This document shows positions 6,743-13,959 of a stretch of 39,946 nucleotides of DNA, one piece after another; the stretch's first letter is position 1; every line of letters starts with the position of its first letter. The notes beneath the pieces are model-generated. The model worked only from the letters and a program-made list of their open reading frames with translations. It searched no databases and was not told the DNA's origin. The position numbers were made by a program, and so were the translations under genes. This stretch comes from Candidatus Methylomirabilota bacterium (GTDB lineage Bacteria > Methylomirabilota > Methylomirabilia > Methylomirabilales > Methylomirabilaceae): assembly GCA_028870115.1 (NCBI GenBank), contig JAGWQH010000016.1, positions 1 through 39,946 on the forward strand, written 5' to 3'.

Positions 6743-6802
6743 GCCCTCTTCACTAGGGCGGGGTTCCGAGGTGGGCAGCGCAACGCCCACGATGGTTCCG
6801 GC

Positions 6803-6892
6803 TTACGCCTTTATGACCTTGTCTCGGGGGATGCCTTTGAAGGCGTTCCGCGTCGTTACGATCAGAGGGGCGCGCTGAGTAGTCTCTTCGCG
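6803..6892 (-). pseudogene. C-terminal relic of a VapC/PIN toxin
   Basis: The minus strand reads RAPLIVTTRNAFKGIPRDKV-IKA-stop. This matches the usual end of VapC proteins (LVTRN, then F-x-GIP and a V-I pair before the stop). An in-frame stop precedes it at 6895-6893 and no catalytic start exists. It lies just downstream of the ribbon-helix-helix gene at 6908-7165, so that gene has lost its toxin. Confidence 0.65.
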
Positions 6893-6907
6893 TTAAAGGC
6901 GGAAGTC

Positions 6908-7165
6908 TCAAGAGGGGAAGCGGTGGAGGGCCTCACCCAAGTACGTGTCGTGGTGCTCGGAGATATCTTGACGGCCACTCGAGCCTAAGGCGACGATCTT
7001 CAGGTACGTCTCCGTGGGAAGGAGAGGTAGCCCTTGGCGCTCTTCCAGGTGCTGTTTCACAAGACGTCGCATGAGCTCAGCCAAGGAGATTCGCTGTGCC
7101 TTGGCCTCAGCCCGCAAGGCTTCGAGCTGTTCAGGGTCGAAATATGCCATTGTCCGCGCTTTCAC
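6908..7165 (-). CDS. Orphan ribbon-helix-helix (CopG/RHH) protein, probable antitoxin
   Basis: This 85-residue protein begins with a typical ribbon-helix-helix: TMAYFDPEQLEALRAEAKAQ, then RISLAELMRRLVKQHLEE. Such dimers bind palindromic operators. The GTG start at 7165 has AAGGAG 7 nt upstream. The second half (LPTETYLKIVALGSSGRQDISEHHD) is the kind of tail that contacts a PIN toxin. Downstream only a relic of a VapC gene remains, so it is an antitoxin without a working partner or a stand-alone repressor. A perfect 16-bp palindrome over its -10 box suggests self-repression. Confidence 0.8.
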   Translation of the reverse strand: MKARTMAYFDPEQLEALRAEAKAQRISLAELMRRLVKQHLEERQGLPLLPTETYLKIVALGSSGRQDISEHHDTYLGEALHRFPS

Positions 7166-7192
7166 CGTTCACTCCTTTTGAGGTGTTACAAA

Positions 7193-7225
7193 TAGCATTA
7201 TAATGCTAATGTCAGATATATCCAA
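7193..7225 (-). promoter_or_regulatory. Promoter of the RHH gene with palindromic operator
   Basis: On the minus strand TTGGAT (7225-7220), 17 nt spacer and TATAAT (7202-7197) form a good housekeeping promoter. The -10 box is centred in the perfect palindrome TAGCATTATAATGCTA (7193-7208). A repressor bound here would block RNA polymerase directly. Transcription should start near 7190, about 25 nt before the GTG start. Confidence 0.7.
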
Positions 7226-7252
7226 TATTTTCCGGAGCTTGGGACCCTGCCA

Positions 7253-7325
7253 TGAGCTTTGTCGAAGGGTCGGTCTTAAACATCCAAGCCGTTTCCTTCG
7301 ACCAGCTCATGACGAACGACTGGGG
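7253..7325. repeat. Inverted dispersed repeat with TCGAA cores (family C)
   Basis: ATGAGCTTTGTCGAAGG (7252-7268) faces CCTTCGACCAGCTCATGACG about 30 nt later. The same style of element is at 11720-11805 and 17520-17590. The region 7226-7488 holds no gene I can support. Confidence 0.5.
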
Positions 7326-7488
7326 GATGTCGAGGGGCTAATCACGAACGGAAGATGAAGGGATTTATCACGCACTACTTATGCAGTCTTCTTCACTGTT
7401 ATAACCACTTTGATCTGTCGACCCGCCATGTCAGGCTTCCTGTTTATACGCCGCAGCAGATCCTGGGCTGACAATGGTGGCCCAGCTC

Positions 7489-7983
7489 TCAACCCCCAGA
7501 CTCTTCGGCATCGACGACCTTATCGGCGATCGCTTCCCACTGGGAGCGGGGAGCAGACAGATAGTGGAACGTGAAATAGTGGGCCAGCTCGTGGATCAGA
7601 AGGGTACGGTCGAAATGCGGAATCAGGATCCTGTTTGCATGAGGGACGTAGAGTGCGAGGGCGATACCAGCCTGCGCCTTGGCCGATCGGCCGAGCCGGA
7701 GATACTCCTGATGGATCTGGGCAGGGGAGACGACGAGTACCTGCGGCCGGGGTTTGGAAGGGTCCGGAGTGATGCCCATGAGACGGGCGACATCGAGATA
7801 GACCTGGTCAACCGTATTCGGGTCGATTTCGCGGTCACTGAAGTTCAGGATGTCGGCGTGGAGCCCCGCCCGAACACCCGGACTGGCCAGATACTGAACG
7901 CTGCCAAGGCACCCCTGGAGCAGAAGGGGTAGCAGAACCAGCGCACAACCAACGAGGTAGGATCGTACCTGGAGTGCAAACAT
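7489..7983 (-). CDS. c-di-GMP-controlled lipoprotein with HELAH zinc-protease motif
   Basis: This 164-residue protein starts at ATG 7983, fixed by AAAGGAG 8 nt upstream inside the regulatory hairpin. Residues 1-25 form a lipoprotein signal with lipobox LLQG before Cys25. HELAH at 131-135 followed by YFTFHYL is a short zincin-type HExxH metal site, and E150 in WEAIAD could be the third ligand. The protein is small for a peptidase, so it may be a minimal metalloprotease or a metal-binding surface protein; no family name is recognised with certainty. It shares the sigma-54 promoter, riboswitch and hairpin module with the gene at 1-1040. A truncated duplicate of its C-terminus is at 3615-3731. 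Confidence 0.85.
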   Translation of the reverse strand: MFALQVRSYLVGCALVLLPLLLQGCLGSVQYLASPGVRAGLHADILNFSDREIDPNTVDQVYLDVARLMGITPDPSKPRPQVLVVSPAQIHQEYLRLGRSAKAQAGIALALYVPHANRILIPHFDRTLLIHELAHYFTFHYLSAPRSQWEAIADKVVDAEESGG

Positions 7984-7986
7984 GGC

Positions 7987-8031
7987 AACCGCTCCTTTCA
8001 CTGAAGGTCGCTTTCCGTGAAAGGAGCGGTT
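7987..8031 (-). promoter_or_regulatory. Ribosome-site sequestering hairpin (expression platform, copy 2)
   Basis: It is the same 45 nt as at 1044-1088: a 15-bp stem with a 15-nt loop whose 3' arm holds AAAGGAG (7998-7992), followed by the ATG at 7983. Even the loop is unchanged, although the genes behind the two copies differ. Confidence 0.85.
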
Positions 8032-8041
8032 GGGAGTGCCG

Positions 8042-8139
8042 CCCTTCCTTTCTTCGGTAACCCCGCTGTCAGCCTGATTGCTGACCGGTGGCTTTGCGTC
8101 CCAGCCTTACGACTGGTTTGCCTTTATCGGAAAGGACCC
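8042..8139 (-). promoter_or_regulatory. GEMM-I cyclic-di-GMP riboswitch aptamer (copy 2)
   Basis: It contains AAAGGCAAACC, a GTAA tetraloop closed by CCAGTC/GGCTGG, GGGACGCAAAGCC and AGCGGGGTTACCG, with the P1 stem TCCTTTC/GAAAGGA. The base matching Vc2 G20 is G, supporting c-di-GMP. It is 98 nt long like copy 1 and differs at only a few positions, mostly in helices where pairing survives. Confidence 0.93.
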
Positions 8140-8158
8140 TTCTATGCCAGTTAAGATA

Positions 8159-8174
8159 GGCAATGGTTGTGCCA
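8159..8174 (-). promoter_or_regulatory. Sigma-54 (RpoN) -24/-12 promoter, copy 2
   Basis: The minus strand reads TGGCACAACCATTGCC with correct GG-N10-GC spacing. It lies 20 nt upstream of the riboswitch P1 stem, exactly as in copy 1. The sequence upstream of -24 is unrelated to that of copy 1, so the conserved unit ends at the promoter. Confidence 0.85.
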
Positions 8175-8310
8175 ATAGACCGTCAGGCTATTGCTGTTCT
8201 ACCATTGGAAATGACTCCACTATTTTCACCAGGTTACGTTGATATGCCGGGATGGATGATCCCGAATGCAAGACCAGACATGCTGAAGGATTCAGGTACT
8301 GCAGTTCCGC

Positions 8311-8337
8311 GTCACAATTTCTGTCACGCTGATGACA
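8311..8337. promoter_or_regulatory. GTCA-N6-TGAC palindrome, probable sigma-54 activator site (copy 2)
   Basis: TGTCACGCTGATGACA at 8322-8337 is a perfect TGTCA-N6-TGACA palindrome about 150 bp upstream of the -24 element. A further GTCAC half-site stands at 8311. Copy 1 has CGTCACGTTAGTGACG in the corresponding place (1381-1396), where the bases between are not otherwise conserved. Confidence 0.6.
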
Positions 8338-8495
8338 AAATGAGGTCAGAGCGAACGGGTGTGTGGGATCGGCGTACGCGATGTGGAGAAAGAGGGAGGA
8401 ACTACATTACTCGGGTTATAAAAATTACCATTCGTCGGCTGCGGCGATACACCGGGATTACCCGATTGCCTGGAGGGAGAGGAGGTCTTTATTGG

Positions 8496-8529
8496 TCCCC
8501 CCTCGCCTCGGTTGGAGGGGAGGGGGGGG
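8496..8529. repeat. C/G-rich inverted repeat downstream of the ligase gene
   Basis: CCCCCCTC and GAGGGGGG form a stem of 8 bp around about 15 nt. It lies 30-65 nt after the stop of the minus-strand gene at 8560 and could act as a transcript end, but it has no U-tract. The stretch 8175-8559 otherwise holds only the activator site and a divergent copy of the block GGAACTACATC at about 8396. Confidence 0.4.
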
Positions 8530-8559
8530 TGAGGAGGGACTTTCTGGGCAATGATGTCC

Positions 8560-10011
8560 TTAATTCTGTTCCTGGTTATCATACAGTGACGGGCGCTCAG
8601 GCTGACCGTTCACAGCTCGTCCTGGCGAGATAACGCGAACCGCGTTGAGCGTGATAGCCAATACCGTGACCGTGACGATAGCGTTTGCCGGGATATGCAG
8701 GTTGAAATCCGTAAGGCTGTGGATGAGCATAGCAAAGACGGCAGTCATGCCGGCCAATGTCATGATGCCGGCAAACGGATCTTGGCGCACCAGCCACCTT
8801 CCGAACAGATCTCGATACCAGACAATGAGGCACCAGATAACGAGGCAGAAAGCGCCGATGCCGCCTTCAGCCAGCAGTTGCAGGTAATCGTTGTGTGCGT
8901 ATTGGAAAATCATCTGGGCAGTGGAGGTCTTGTATGTCGGGAACACTTCTTCGAAGGTGTTGAAACCGGAACCCAAGCGGAGATAATCCCCGGCCATCCG
9001 AAGGGTGTCTTGCCAGAGAATCGATCGCTCTTCCACAGTTGGTTCCTGAAATGTTTGTTCGAGCCGTTCCATCGACAGGAATGCGCGGTTTCCCCCCATC
9101 CACACGGCGGCGATCAGCACGAGGCCGAAGAAAGCAAGCGCCAGCCGCCTCCCCTTTGAATGCGATGCTCGCCTCATTGTCGCCATGACAACGAAAAACA
9201 CCATGGAGCCTACGAAACTGACAAGGCCGCCGCGAGAGCCGGTCAGCAATAACGCGGCGCCCATAAATATCGCGGCAAACATAAGCAGCACCGATTTACT
9301 GGTCTGCTGGGAGGTCCACAGGAGGAATCGTTGCCTGATGGTGAGACGCCCCTTGCGTACGGGAGCCTGGACCAAGAGATATCCAATGGTCAACGGGATG
9401 GCAATCTCCATGTAGCCGGCGAAATGGTTCCTATTAACATAGGGGCCAAAGGGCAACCCGCCATACGGCAGCACGTGAACCCAGTAGATCTTACCGCCTC
9501 CGGAAAAAAGTTGCGTGATCCCGAGCACCGCCAGAAACAGACCCATGCCGATGATGATAACGATAACCCTCTCGATCTCTCTGCGCTCCCGGAAGTTGTT
9601 GAATAGGATCCAGAACAGCGCGACGTAGGCCAGAACTCTCAGGAACTCTTCACGGGTGGCGATCGGATCGAGTGAGATCGTCCGCCATCCCATCTGAAGA
9701 TTAAGGGCAGATGCGCCATCGATGTAGACCGAATACGCTGCAGGCGAAAGTAGCCTGATCGCACTCAAAGGTAAGGGGAGCATTTGCAAGAGCATCAGAG
9801 TCAGAAGAAGAAACACCGGGGTATTCAGCGCTGTTGGCTGGAATTCGATTGCTCCATCCCGTATCATCCGAAGGGTCCAGATAACCCCCATGAAGAGTAC
9901 CAGTAATTCGGCGATTGCGATGGACCAGACCTCGACGGTGCCGAAGGCGAGCGGCGTAAAAATCAGCAGGGCGGCAAGCATCCATGGGAGGAGACGGTCG
10001 AAGAAGGGCAT
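8560..10011 (-). CDS. O-antigen ligase / polysaccharide polymerase-like membrane protein
   Basis: This 483-residue protein has about ten to twelve hydrophobic segments spread along its length (LLPWMLAALLIFTPLAFG at the start, VTVTVLAITLNAVRVI at the end). It has a long periplasmic loop around residues 320-385 with the Wzy_C/WaaL-type stretch RSILWQDTLRMAGDYLRLGSG, FNTFEEVFP and AHNDYLQLLAEGGI. This H-N-x-Y-L-x-x-x-x-E-x-G pattern is characteristic of O-antigen ligases and Wzy polymerases, which join sugar chains on the outer face of the inner membrane. No other glycan genes adjoin it, so ligase and polymerase cannot be told apart. It ends 221 nt upstream of the activator site of the c-di-GMP-regulated lipoprotein, which may be coincidence. 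Confidence 0.88.
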   Translation of the reverse strand: MPFFDRLLPWMLAALLIFTPLAFGTVEVWSIAIAELLVLFMGVIWTLRMIRDGAIEFQPTALNTPVFLLLTLMLLQMLPLPLSAIRLLSPAAYSVYIDGASALNLQMGWRTISLDPIATREEFLRVLAYVALFWILFNNFRERREIERVIVIIIGMGLFLAVLGITQLFSGGGKIYWVHVLPYGGLPFGPYVNRNHFAGYMEIAIPLTIGYLLVQAPVRKGRLTIRQRFLLWTSQQTSKSVLLMFAAIFMGAALLLTGSRGGLVSFVGSMVFFVVMATMRRASHSKGRRLALAFFGLVLIAAVWMGGNRAFLSMERLEQTFQEPTVEERSILWQDTLRMAGDYLRLGSGFNTFEEVFPTYKTSTAQMIFQYAHNDYLQLLAEGGIGAFCLVIWCLIVWYRDLFGRWLVRQDPFAGIMTLAGMTAVFAMLIHSLTDFNLHIPANAIVTVTVLAITLNAVRVISPGRAVNGQPERPSLYDNQEQN

Positions 10012-10162
10012 CGGTCACACGTTACGATAGGATCCTCACGACGACAGTTGGATCGCCTCGCCACCCCCCATATCTCCTGGCCAGCAGGCGATGTTCGAAG
10101 AGGCGGAAGTTGAAGCACTCCCGGAGCCACGGATGCGCGCATGATGAGACGGAGGCACTCAC

Positions 10163-10176
10163 ATACTTACAAGTAT
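10163..10176. repeat. Perfect short palindrome in an otherwise featureless intergenic stretch
   Basis: ATACTTACAAGTAT is a perfect palindrome about 150 nt upstream of the ligase-like gene. It could be an operator for that gene. Nothing else recognisable lies between 10012 and 10400. Confidence 0.3.
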
Positions 10177-10401
10177 AACCCTTCCGCCCCCTCAAGACAA
10201 TGCGCCTGGTCGTTTCGCCGCTCCGGCCTGTTGTATAGTGGCAAAGGCGGTTGTTATCTGTCAATGAAAATGTGAGTCTGTGTACCGCGAAGACTGCACA
10301 GCGCCATCGACCCTCCGGCCGTTTCGCCTTGAAGCGCCCCGCCTCATTGGGTATAGTGATCGCCGGCTCTTTATGCCATATTATCAGGTGCATCGACAAG
10401 C

Positions 10402-10430
10402 TTGATACTGTTTCCAATATTCATTATAAT
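10402..10430 (+). promoter_or_regulatory. Housekeeping promoter of the gene at 10552
   Basis: TTGATA at 10402-10407, a 17-nt spacer and a perfect TATAAT at 10425-10430 form a strong sigma-70 promoter. Transcription should begin near 10437, leaving a leader of about 115 nt that is AT-rich at first. Confidence 0.7.
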
Positions 10431-10551
10431 TCTGCAGATAAATTTGTGATATCGGAACTCTTAACGAAAATTTATCGATCTACGAGCGTACAATTGGTTC
10501 GCCACGAAACCGGAGTAGTGCTGGTCCTGTCGGGTGAAGGGAGATAGATGC

Positions 10552-11094
10552 ATGTCCGAAACGGAAGTGGAAACGACCTACGTTGACAACGTATTCGGGA
10601 TAGTGACAGACCAACGGGTCGTCTATCATCCGAACAGAGGGTGGTTGACGGAAGGGCGCAAGGAGGACGTGCCTCTCAGTTCTATCGCGTCGGTCGAATT
10701 CGTCATATCCCGCAGCCTCAGCAATGGGATCCTTCTTATTATCATGGGGGTGCCGACGATACTGGTGCTTATCGGTGTGATCTTTATCCTGTTCGGCTAC
10801 TGCCTTCTCAGAGGTACCCCAACGGTTATTGTCAACACGACGGATGGCAAGCGCGAGGTCATGAAGGGCTGGCCGTGGCAGCGCGAACAGGCTGAGGAGT
10901 TCGTGAAGGCGCTTCAAGGCCGCATCGCACCGGGTCAGGAGGTTCGCGTTGAGTATGTCAGTTCGGGCTCCGTCGGGACATCGGGCCAACAGCTCAGTGG
11001 ACCCATCCTTTTTGTGATCGTAATCTCGTTGTTCGTTATTGTGTTCTGCGCTATCGCCTGGCTGGTCATGCTGTTTGGCTGGTCTCCCTTTTAG
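10552..11094 (+). CDS. Small membrane protein with PH-like soluble part, function unknown
   Basis: This 180-residue protein starts at ATG 10552 with GGGAGA 8 nt upstream. Residues 8-57 (DNVFGIVTDQRVVYHPNRGW, then DVPLSSIASVEFV) read like a bacterial PH-type domain. A long hydrophobic hairpin follows at about 59-85 (ILLIIMGVPTILVLIGVIFI). A second beta/helix section ends in RGTPTVIVNTTDGKREVMKG and EQAEEFVKALQGRI. A last transmembrane helix lies at about 150-175. This layout is known from uncharacterised bacterial PH-like membrane proteins. It does not identify a function. It is followed 42 nt later by another small gene. Confidence 0.72.
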   Translation: MSETEVETTYVDNVFGIVTDQRVVYHPNRGWLTEGRKEDVPLSSIASVEFVISRSLSNGILLIIMGVPTILVLIGVIFILFGYCLLRGTPTVIVNTTDGKREVMKGWPWQREQAEEFVKALQGRIAPGQEVRVEYVSSGSVGTSGQQLSGPILFVIVISLFVIVFCAIAWLVMLFGWSPF

Positions 11095-11136
11095 GCACTG
11101 CAACGAATAGTACGCAGGATGTGAGGAGGAGCTGCG

Positions 11137-11352
11137 ATGTTCTTAAAAGACAGACAGACCGGTCACCTGGTAGAGGTCATTGATCTTTCTGCGCTGTTTG
11201 ATCCACATCAGTCGGTTGTGATGGGCCGAATCCATGCCGGCGAGGAGATGCAGGATCCTGCCGGTTTTGATAAGTCCGATCTGATCTTCCCCTCCGGCGA
11301 GTGCCTGCCGCGCTACTGGGTGGATGTGCACTACAAAAGCGCCGCGGGGTAG
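11137..11352 (+). CDS. Conserved-looking 71-residue protein, function unknown
   Basis: The ATG at 11137 has GGAGGAG 5 nt upstream, a very good ribosome site, which is the main reason for accepting it. The product is acidic and soluble (MFLKDRQTGHLVEVIDLSAL, ending in YWVDVHYKSAAG). It has no signal peptide or helix-turn-helix, and I recognise no family. It lies 42 nt behind the PH-like membrane protein and may be co-transcribed with it. Confidence 0.65.
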   Translation: MFLKDRQTGHLVEVIDLSALFDPHQSVVMGRIHAGEEMQDPAGFDKSDLIFPSGECLPRYWVDVHYKSAAG

Positions 11353-11408
11353 TGTCCTCATTCAAGCTTACCCGAGGAAATATCGCTGATTCGGAAACTC
11401 TCTTCGCG

Positions 11409-11508
11409 CGTCATTGCGGGTCGAAGGCGAAGCAATCTCACCGTTCTTGATGAGCTGCAGAGGAGAACGGATAGATTGCCGCGCTCCCGTTGGTCGCTCG
11501 CAATGACG
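11409..11508. repeat. CGTCATTGCG-ended dispersed repeat (family B), copy 1
   Basis: A 100-bp element begins CGTCATTGCGGG and ends CTCGCAATGACG, so its ends are inverted repeats. A second member of similar length is at 21114-21214. There is no open frame inside. It resembles a miniature inverted-repeat element. Confidence 0.7.
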
Positions 11509-11578
11509 GTGCTGTCAGACGTGATACCTTGGGCACGGCTGCATGTAAATTAGGACACTACCCCCCCGCGAGAAAGAG

Positions 11579-11607
11579 TTGACATTGCAAAGCGCGTATG
11601 AAATATT
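11579..11607 (+). promoter_or_regulatory. Candidate promoter upstream of glpX
   Basis: TTGACA (11579-11584) is followed after 17 nt by AATATT (11602-11607). The -35 box is perfect and the -10 box is weak. It lies 230 nt upstream of glpX, with an intrinsic terminator-like hairpin only 15 nt downstream. Confidence 0.45.
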
Positions 11608-11621
11608 TCTCCAACAGCAAC

Positions 11622-11659
11622 ACGCCTTCTCAGGTCTTATGACCTCTGACGGCGTTTTT
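11622..11659 (+). terminator. Terminator-like hairpin between promoter and glpX
   Basis: ACGCC pairs with GGCGT, and inside it AGGTC pairs with GACCT around a TTAT loop; TTTTTG follows. It could end transcription from the small genes upstream or act as an attenuator for the promoter at 11579. From there to 11840 only family C repeat pieces are visible. Confidence 0.5.
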
Positions 11660-11719
11660 GTTTGAATCCAGCTTCCGATGAGTTCTTGCAACATAGGTGA
11701 GCCTGTCCTGTAAACCCCT

Positions 11720-11805
11720 CGTTGTGCTTCGACGGGCTCAGCACGAACGGGACACCAATCTTTTCAATGGCCATACCGTTCGCCCCGAGCATGTCGAGGG
11801 GTGAG
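11720..11805. repeat. Dispersed repeat family C near glpX
   Basis: GTGCTTCGACGGGCTCAGCACGAACGGG-type sequence (about 11726-11753) is followed by a partly inverted copy (CCGTTCGCCCCGAGCATGTCGAGG, about 11776-11800, here split over its two halves CCGTTCGCCCCGAG and CATGTCGAGG). Similar elements are at 7253-7325 and 17520-17590. Confidence 0.45.
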
Positions 11806-11840
11806 CGGGAGTTTGCAGAACCAGATCAGAAAGGATACCT

Positions 11841-12854
11841 ATGAGCAATGTGTCGACGATGAATGGGTGCCTGGGGCGCGACCTTGCGCTCGAACTGGTC
11901 CGCGTGACCGAGGCCGCCGCGTTGGCCGCGGGGCGATGGATGGGACGCGGGCAAAAAGACGCGGGCGATGAGGCGGCCGTCCATGCCATGCGGGCGATGC
12001 TCAGGACGGTCGATATCGACGGTGTGGTTGTCATCGGCGAAGGCGAGAAAGACGAGGCGCCCATGCTTTTCAATGGCGAGACGGTCGGGACCGGCCACGG
12101 ACCTGCCGTGGACGTGGCGGTGGACCCGGTGGAGGGGACCAGTCTGCTGGCGCATGGCCGGCCGGATTCGATCGCTGTGATCGGCGTGGCGCCCCGCGGT
12201 ACGATGTGGTCCCCCGGCCCCGGCTTTTACATGAGCAAACTGGTGGTCGGACGCGAGGCGCGGGACGCCATCTCTCCTTTGAGTCTCGCCGCGCCTGTGG
12301 CCGACACGCTTGCGGCTATCGGTGAGGCGAAGCATAAGGCCGTGGCGGACCTTACGGTATTCATCCTCGATAAGCCGCGCCATGCCGGACTCATCGCCGA
12401 TGTGCGAGCTGCCGGCGCGCGCGTGTTGACGCGCACCGATGGCGACGTGGCCGGCGCGCTGATGGCTGCGACGCCCGGTTCGGGGGTGGATATTCTGATG
12501 GGCATCGGCGGGACGCCGGAAGGCGTCATCGCGGCCTGTGCCGTGCGCGCATTGGGCGGGGCGATGTTGGGTCAACTGGCTCCCCAGAAACCCGGCGAGC
12601 GCGAGGCGTTGGTCGATGCGGGTCTCGATATCAACCGGGTTCTCACCGAGCGAGACCTTGTGTCCAGTGAGGATGTGTTCTTTGCGGCGACAGGCATTAC
12701 CGATGGTCTGTTGATGCATGGCGTACGATATTCGGACAACGTCTCGACGACTCACTCGATCGTGATGCGTGGCAAGAGCCGGACGAGGCGCACGATTCAG
12801 GCGGAACACTGCCCGGATGAACTAAAGACTATCAAGTTGTGTCACGAGATTTAA
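11841..12854 (+). CDS. glpX: Fructose-1,6-bisphosphatase class II
   Basis: This 337-residue enzyme removes the 1-phosphate of fructose 1,6-bisphosphate; in autotrophs the class II enzyme often also acts on sedoheptulose 1,7-bisphosphate. Motifs are typical for GlpX: GQKDAGDEAAV (37-47), VIGEGEKDEAP (64-74, metal-binding acidic residues) and DVAVDPVEGTS (91-101). Its length equals that of the family. The ATG at 11841 has AAAGGA 7 nt upstream. It heads a row glpX - aldolase - rpe on one strand with gaps of 37 and 3 nt, a Calvin-cycle/gluconeogenesis operon. Confidence 0.96.
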   Translation: MSNVSTMNGCLGRDLALELVRVTEAAALAAGRWMGRGQKDAGDEAAVHAMRAMLRTVDIDGVVVIGEGEKDEAPMLFNGETVGTGHGPAVDVAVDPVEGTSLLAHGRPDSIAVIGVAPRGTMWSPGPGFYMSKLVVGREARDAISPLSLAAPVADTLAAIGEAKHKAVADLTVFILDKPRHAGLIADVRAAGARVLTRTDGDVAGALMAATPGSGVDILMGIGGTPEGVIAACAVRALGGAMLGQLAPQKPGEREALVDAGLDINRVLTERDLVSSEDVFFAATGITDGLLMHGVRYSDNVSTTHSIVMRGKSRTRRTIQAEHCPDELKTIKLCHEI

Positions 12855-12891
12855 GACAGGCACAGGACAGAAAACGAGATAGGAGGAAGGC

Positions 12892-13956
12892 ATGTCACTC
12901 GTTTCGATGCGACAGTTACTCGATCACGCCGCCGAGCATGGGTATGGCGTCCCCGCCTTTAACGTGAACAATATGGAACAGATTCAGGCGATCATGGAGG
13001 CAGCCCATGAGGTAGACAGCCCGGTCATTATGCAGGCCTCCGCCGGCGCCCGCAAGTATGCCGGTGAACCATTTCTCCGCCATCTGTTTCTGGCGGCGTC
13101 GGAGATGTATCCCGATATCCCGGTCGTTGTCCACCAGGATCACGGCGCATCCCCAGCGGTGTGTATCGCGTCGATCCGCTCCGGATTCAGCAGTGTCATG
13201 ATGGACGGCTCGCTCCTGGCCGACGGTAAGACCCCGTCGTCGTATGAGTATAATGTTGCGACAACGGCTCATATTGTTGATGTGGCCCACGCGATCGGCG
13301 TATCGGTGGAAGGGGAACTGGGTTGCCTTGGCTCCCTCGAAACCGGGACTGGCGAGAAGGAAGACAGCCACGGCGCCGAGGGAACGCTCTCCCGGGATCA
13401 ACTCCTGACCGACCCCGAGCAGGCCGCGCAGTTTGTCAAGGCGACCAGAGTGGATGCCCTGGCTATTGCCATCGGCACCAGCCACGGGGCCTATAAATTT
13501 TCCCAGAAGCCGCAGGGCGATGTCCTTGTGATGGAGCGGGTTAAAGCGATCCATGCGCGTATTCCGGACACCCACCTGGTCATGCACGGCTCCTCCAGCG
13601 TTCCACAGGAGTGGCTGAAGATCATCAGGGAGTTTGGTGGCGACATGCCGCAGACCTACGGGGTGCCGATCGAAGAGATTCAGCTTGGGATCAAGCATGG
13701 GGTGCGGAAGGTGAACATCGACACCGATCTGCGTCTGGCGGCCACCGGTGCTATTCGACGGGATCTGGCGCAGAATAAGAAGAACTTTGATCCGCGGAAG
13801 TTCCTGACGGCGGCCACCAAGGCGATGCGGCAGATCTGTAAAGAGCGCTATGAACAGTTGGGGAGCGCCGGTCACGCGAGCAAGATCCGTCCGATCTGTC
13901 TGGATGATATGGCCCGCCGCTACACCAAGGGCGAGCTCGACCCGCGCGTCAACTAG
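12892..13956 (+). CDS. cbbA: Class II fructose-1,6-bisphosphate aldolase, Calvin-cycle subtype
   Basis: This 354-residue zinc enzyme makes fructose 1,6-bisphosphate from the two triose phosphates, and probably sedoheptulose bisphosphate too. The zinc site HQDHG is at 81-85. The long [20 protein letters not shown] insert (142-161) and GTSHGAYK (195-202) mark the longer Calvin-cycle subtype, as does the length of about 350. [14 protein letters not shown] near 270 is the phosphate loop. GAGATAGGAGGAAGG provides a strong ribosome site before ATG 12892. It follows glpX by 37 nt. Confidence 0.95.
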   Translation: MSLVSMRQLLDHAAEHGYGVPAFNVNNMEQIQAIMEAAHEVDSPVIMQASAGARKYAGEPFLRHLFLAASEMYPDIPVVVHQDHGASPAVCIASIRSGFSSVMMDGSLLADGKTPSSYEYNVATTAHIVDVAHAIGVSVEGELGCLGSLETGTGEKEDSHGAEGTLSRDQLLTDPEQAAQFVKATRVDALAIAIGTSHGAYKFSQKPQGDVLVMERVKAIHARIPDTHLVMHGSSSVPQEWLKIIREFGGDMPQTYGVPIEEIQLGIKHGVRKVNIDTDLRLAATGAIRRDLAQNKKNFDPRKFLTAATKAMRQICKERYEQLGSAGHASKIRPICLDDMARRYTKGELDPRVN

Positions 13957-13959
13957 CCA

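Noticed and set aside
7474-7932. 152-codon plus-strand frame
   Set aside because: It is the antisense shadow of the HELAH lipoprotein gene, which has signal peptide, motif and ribosome site.
8163-8633. 156-codon plus-strand frame across the second sigma-54 promoter
   Set aside because: It crosses the promoter, the activator site and the end of the ligase gene, and has no ribosome site.
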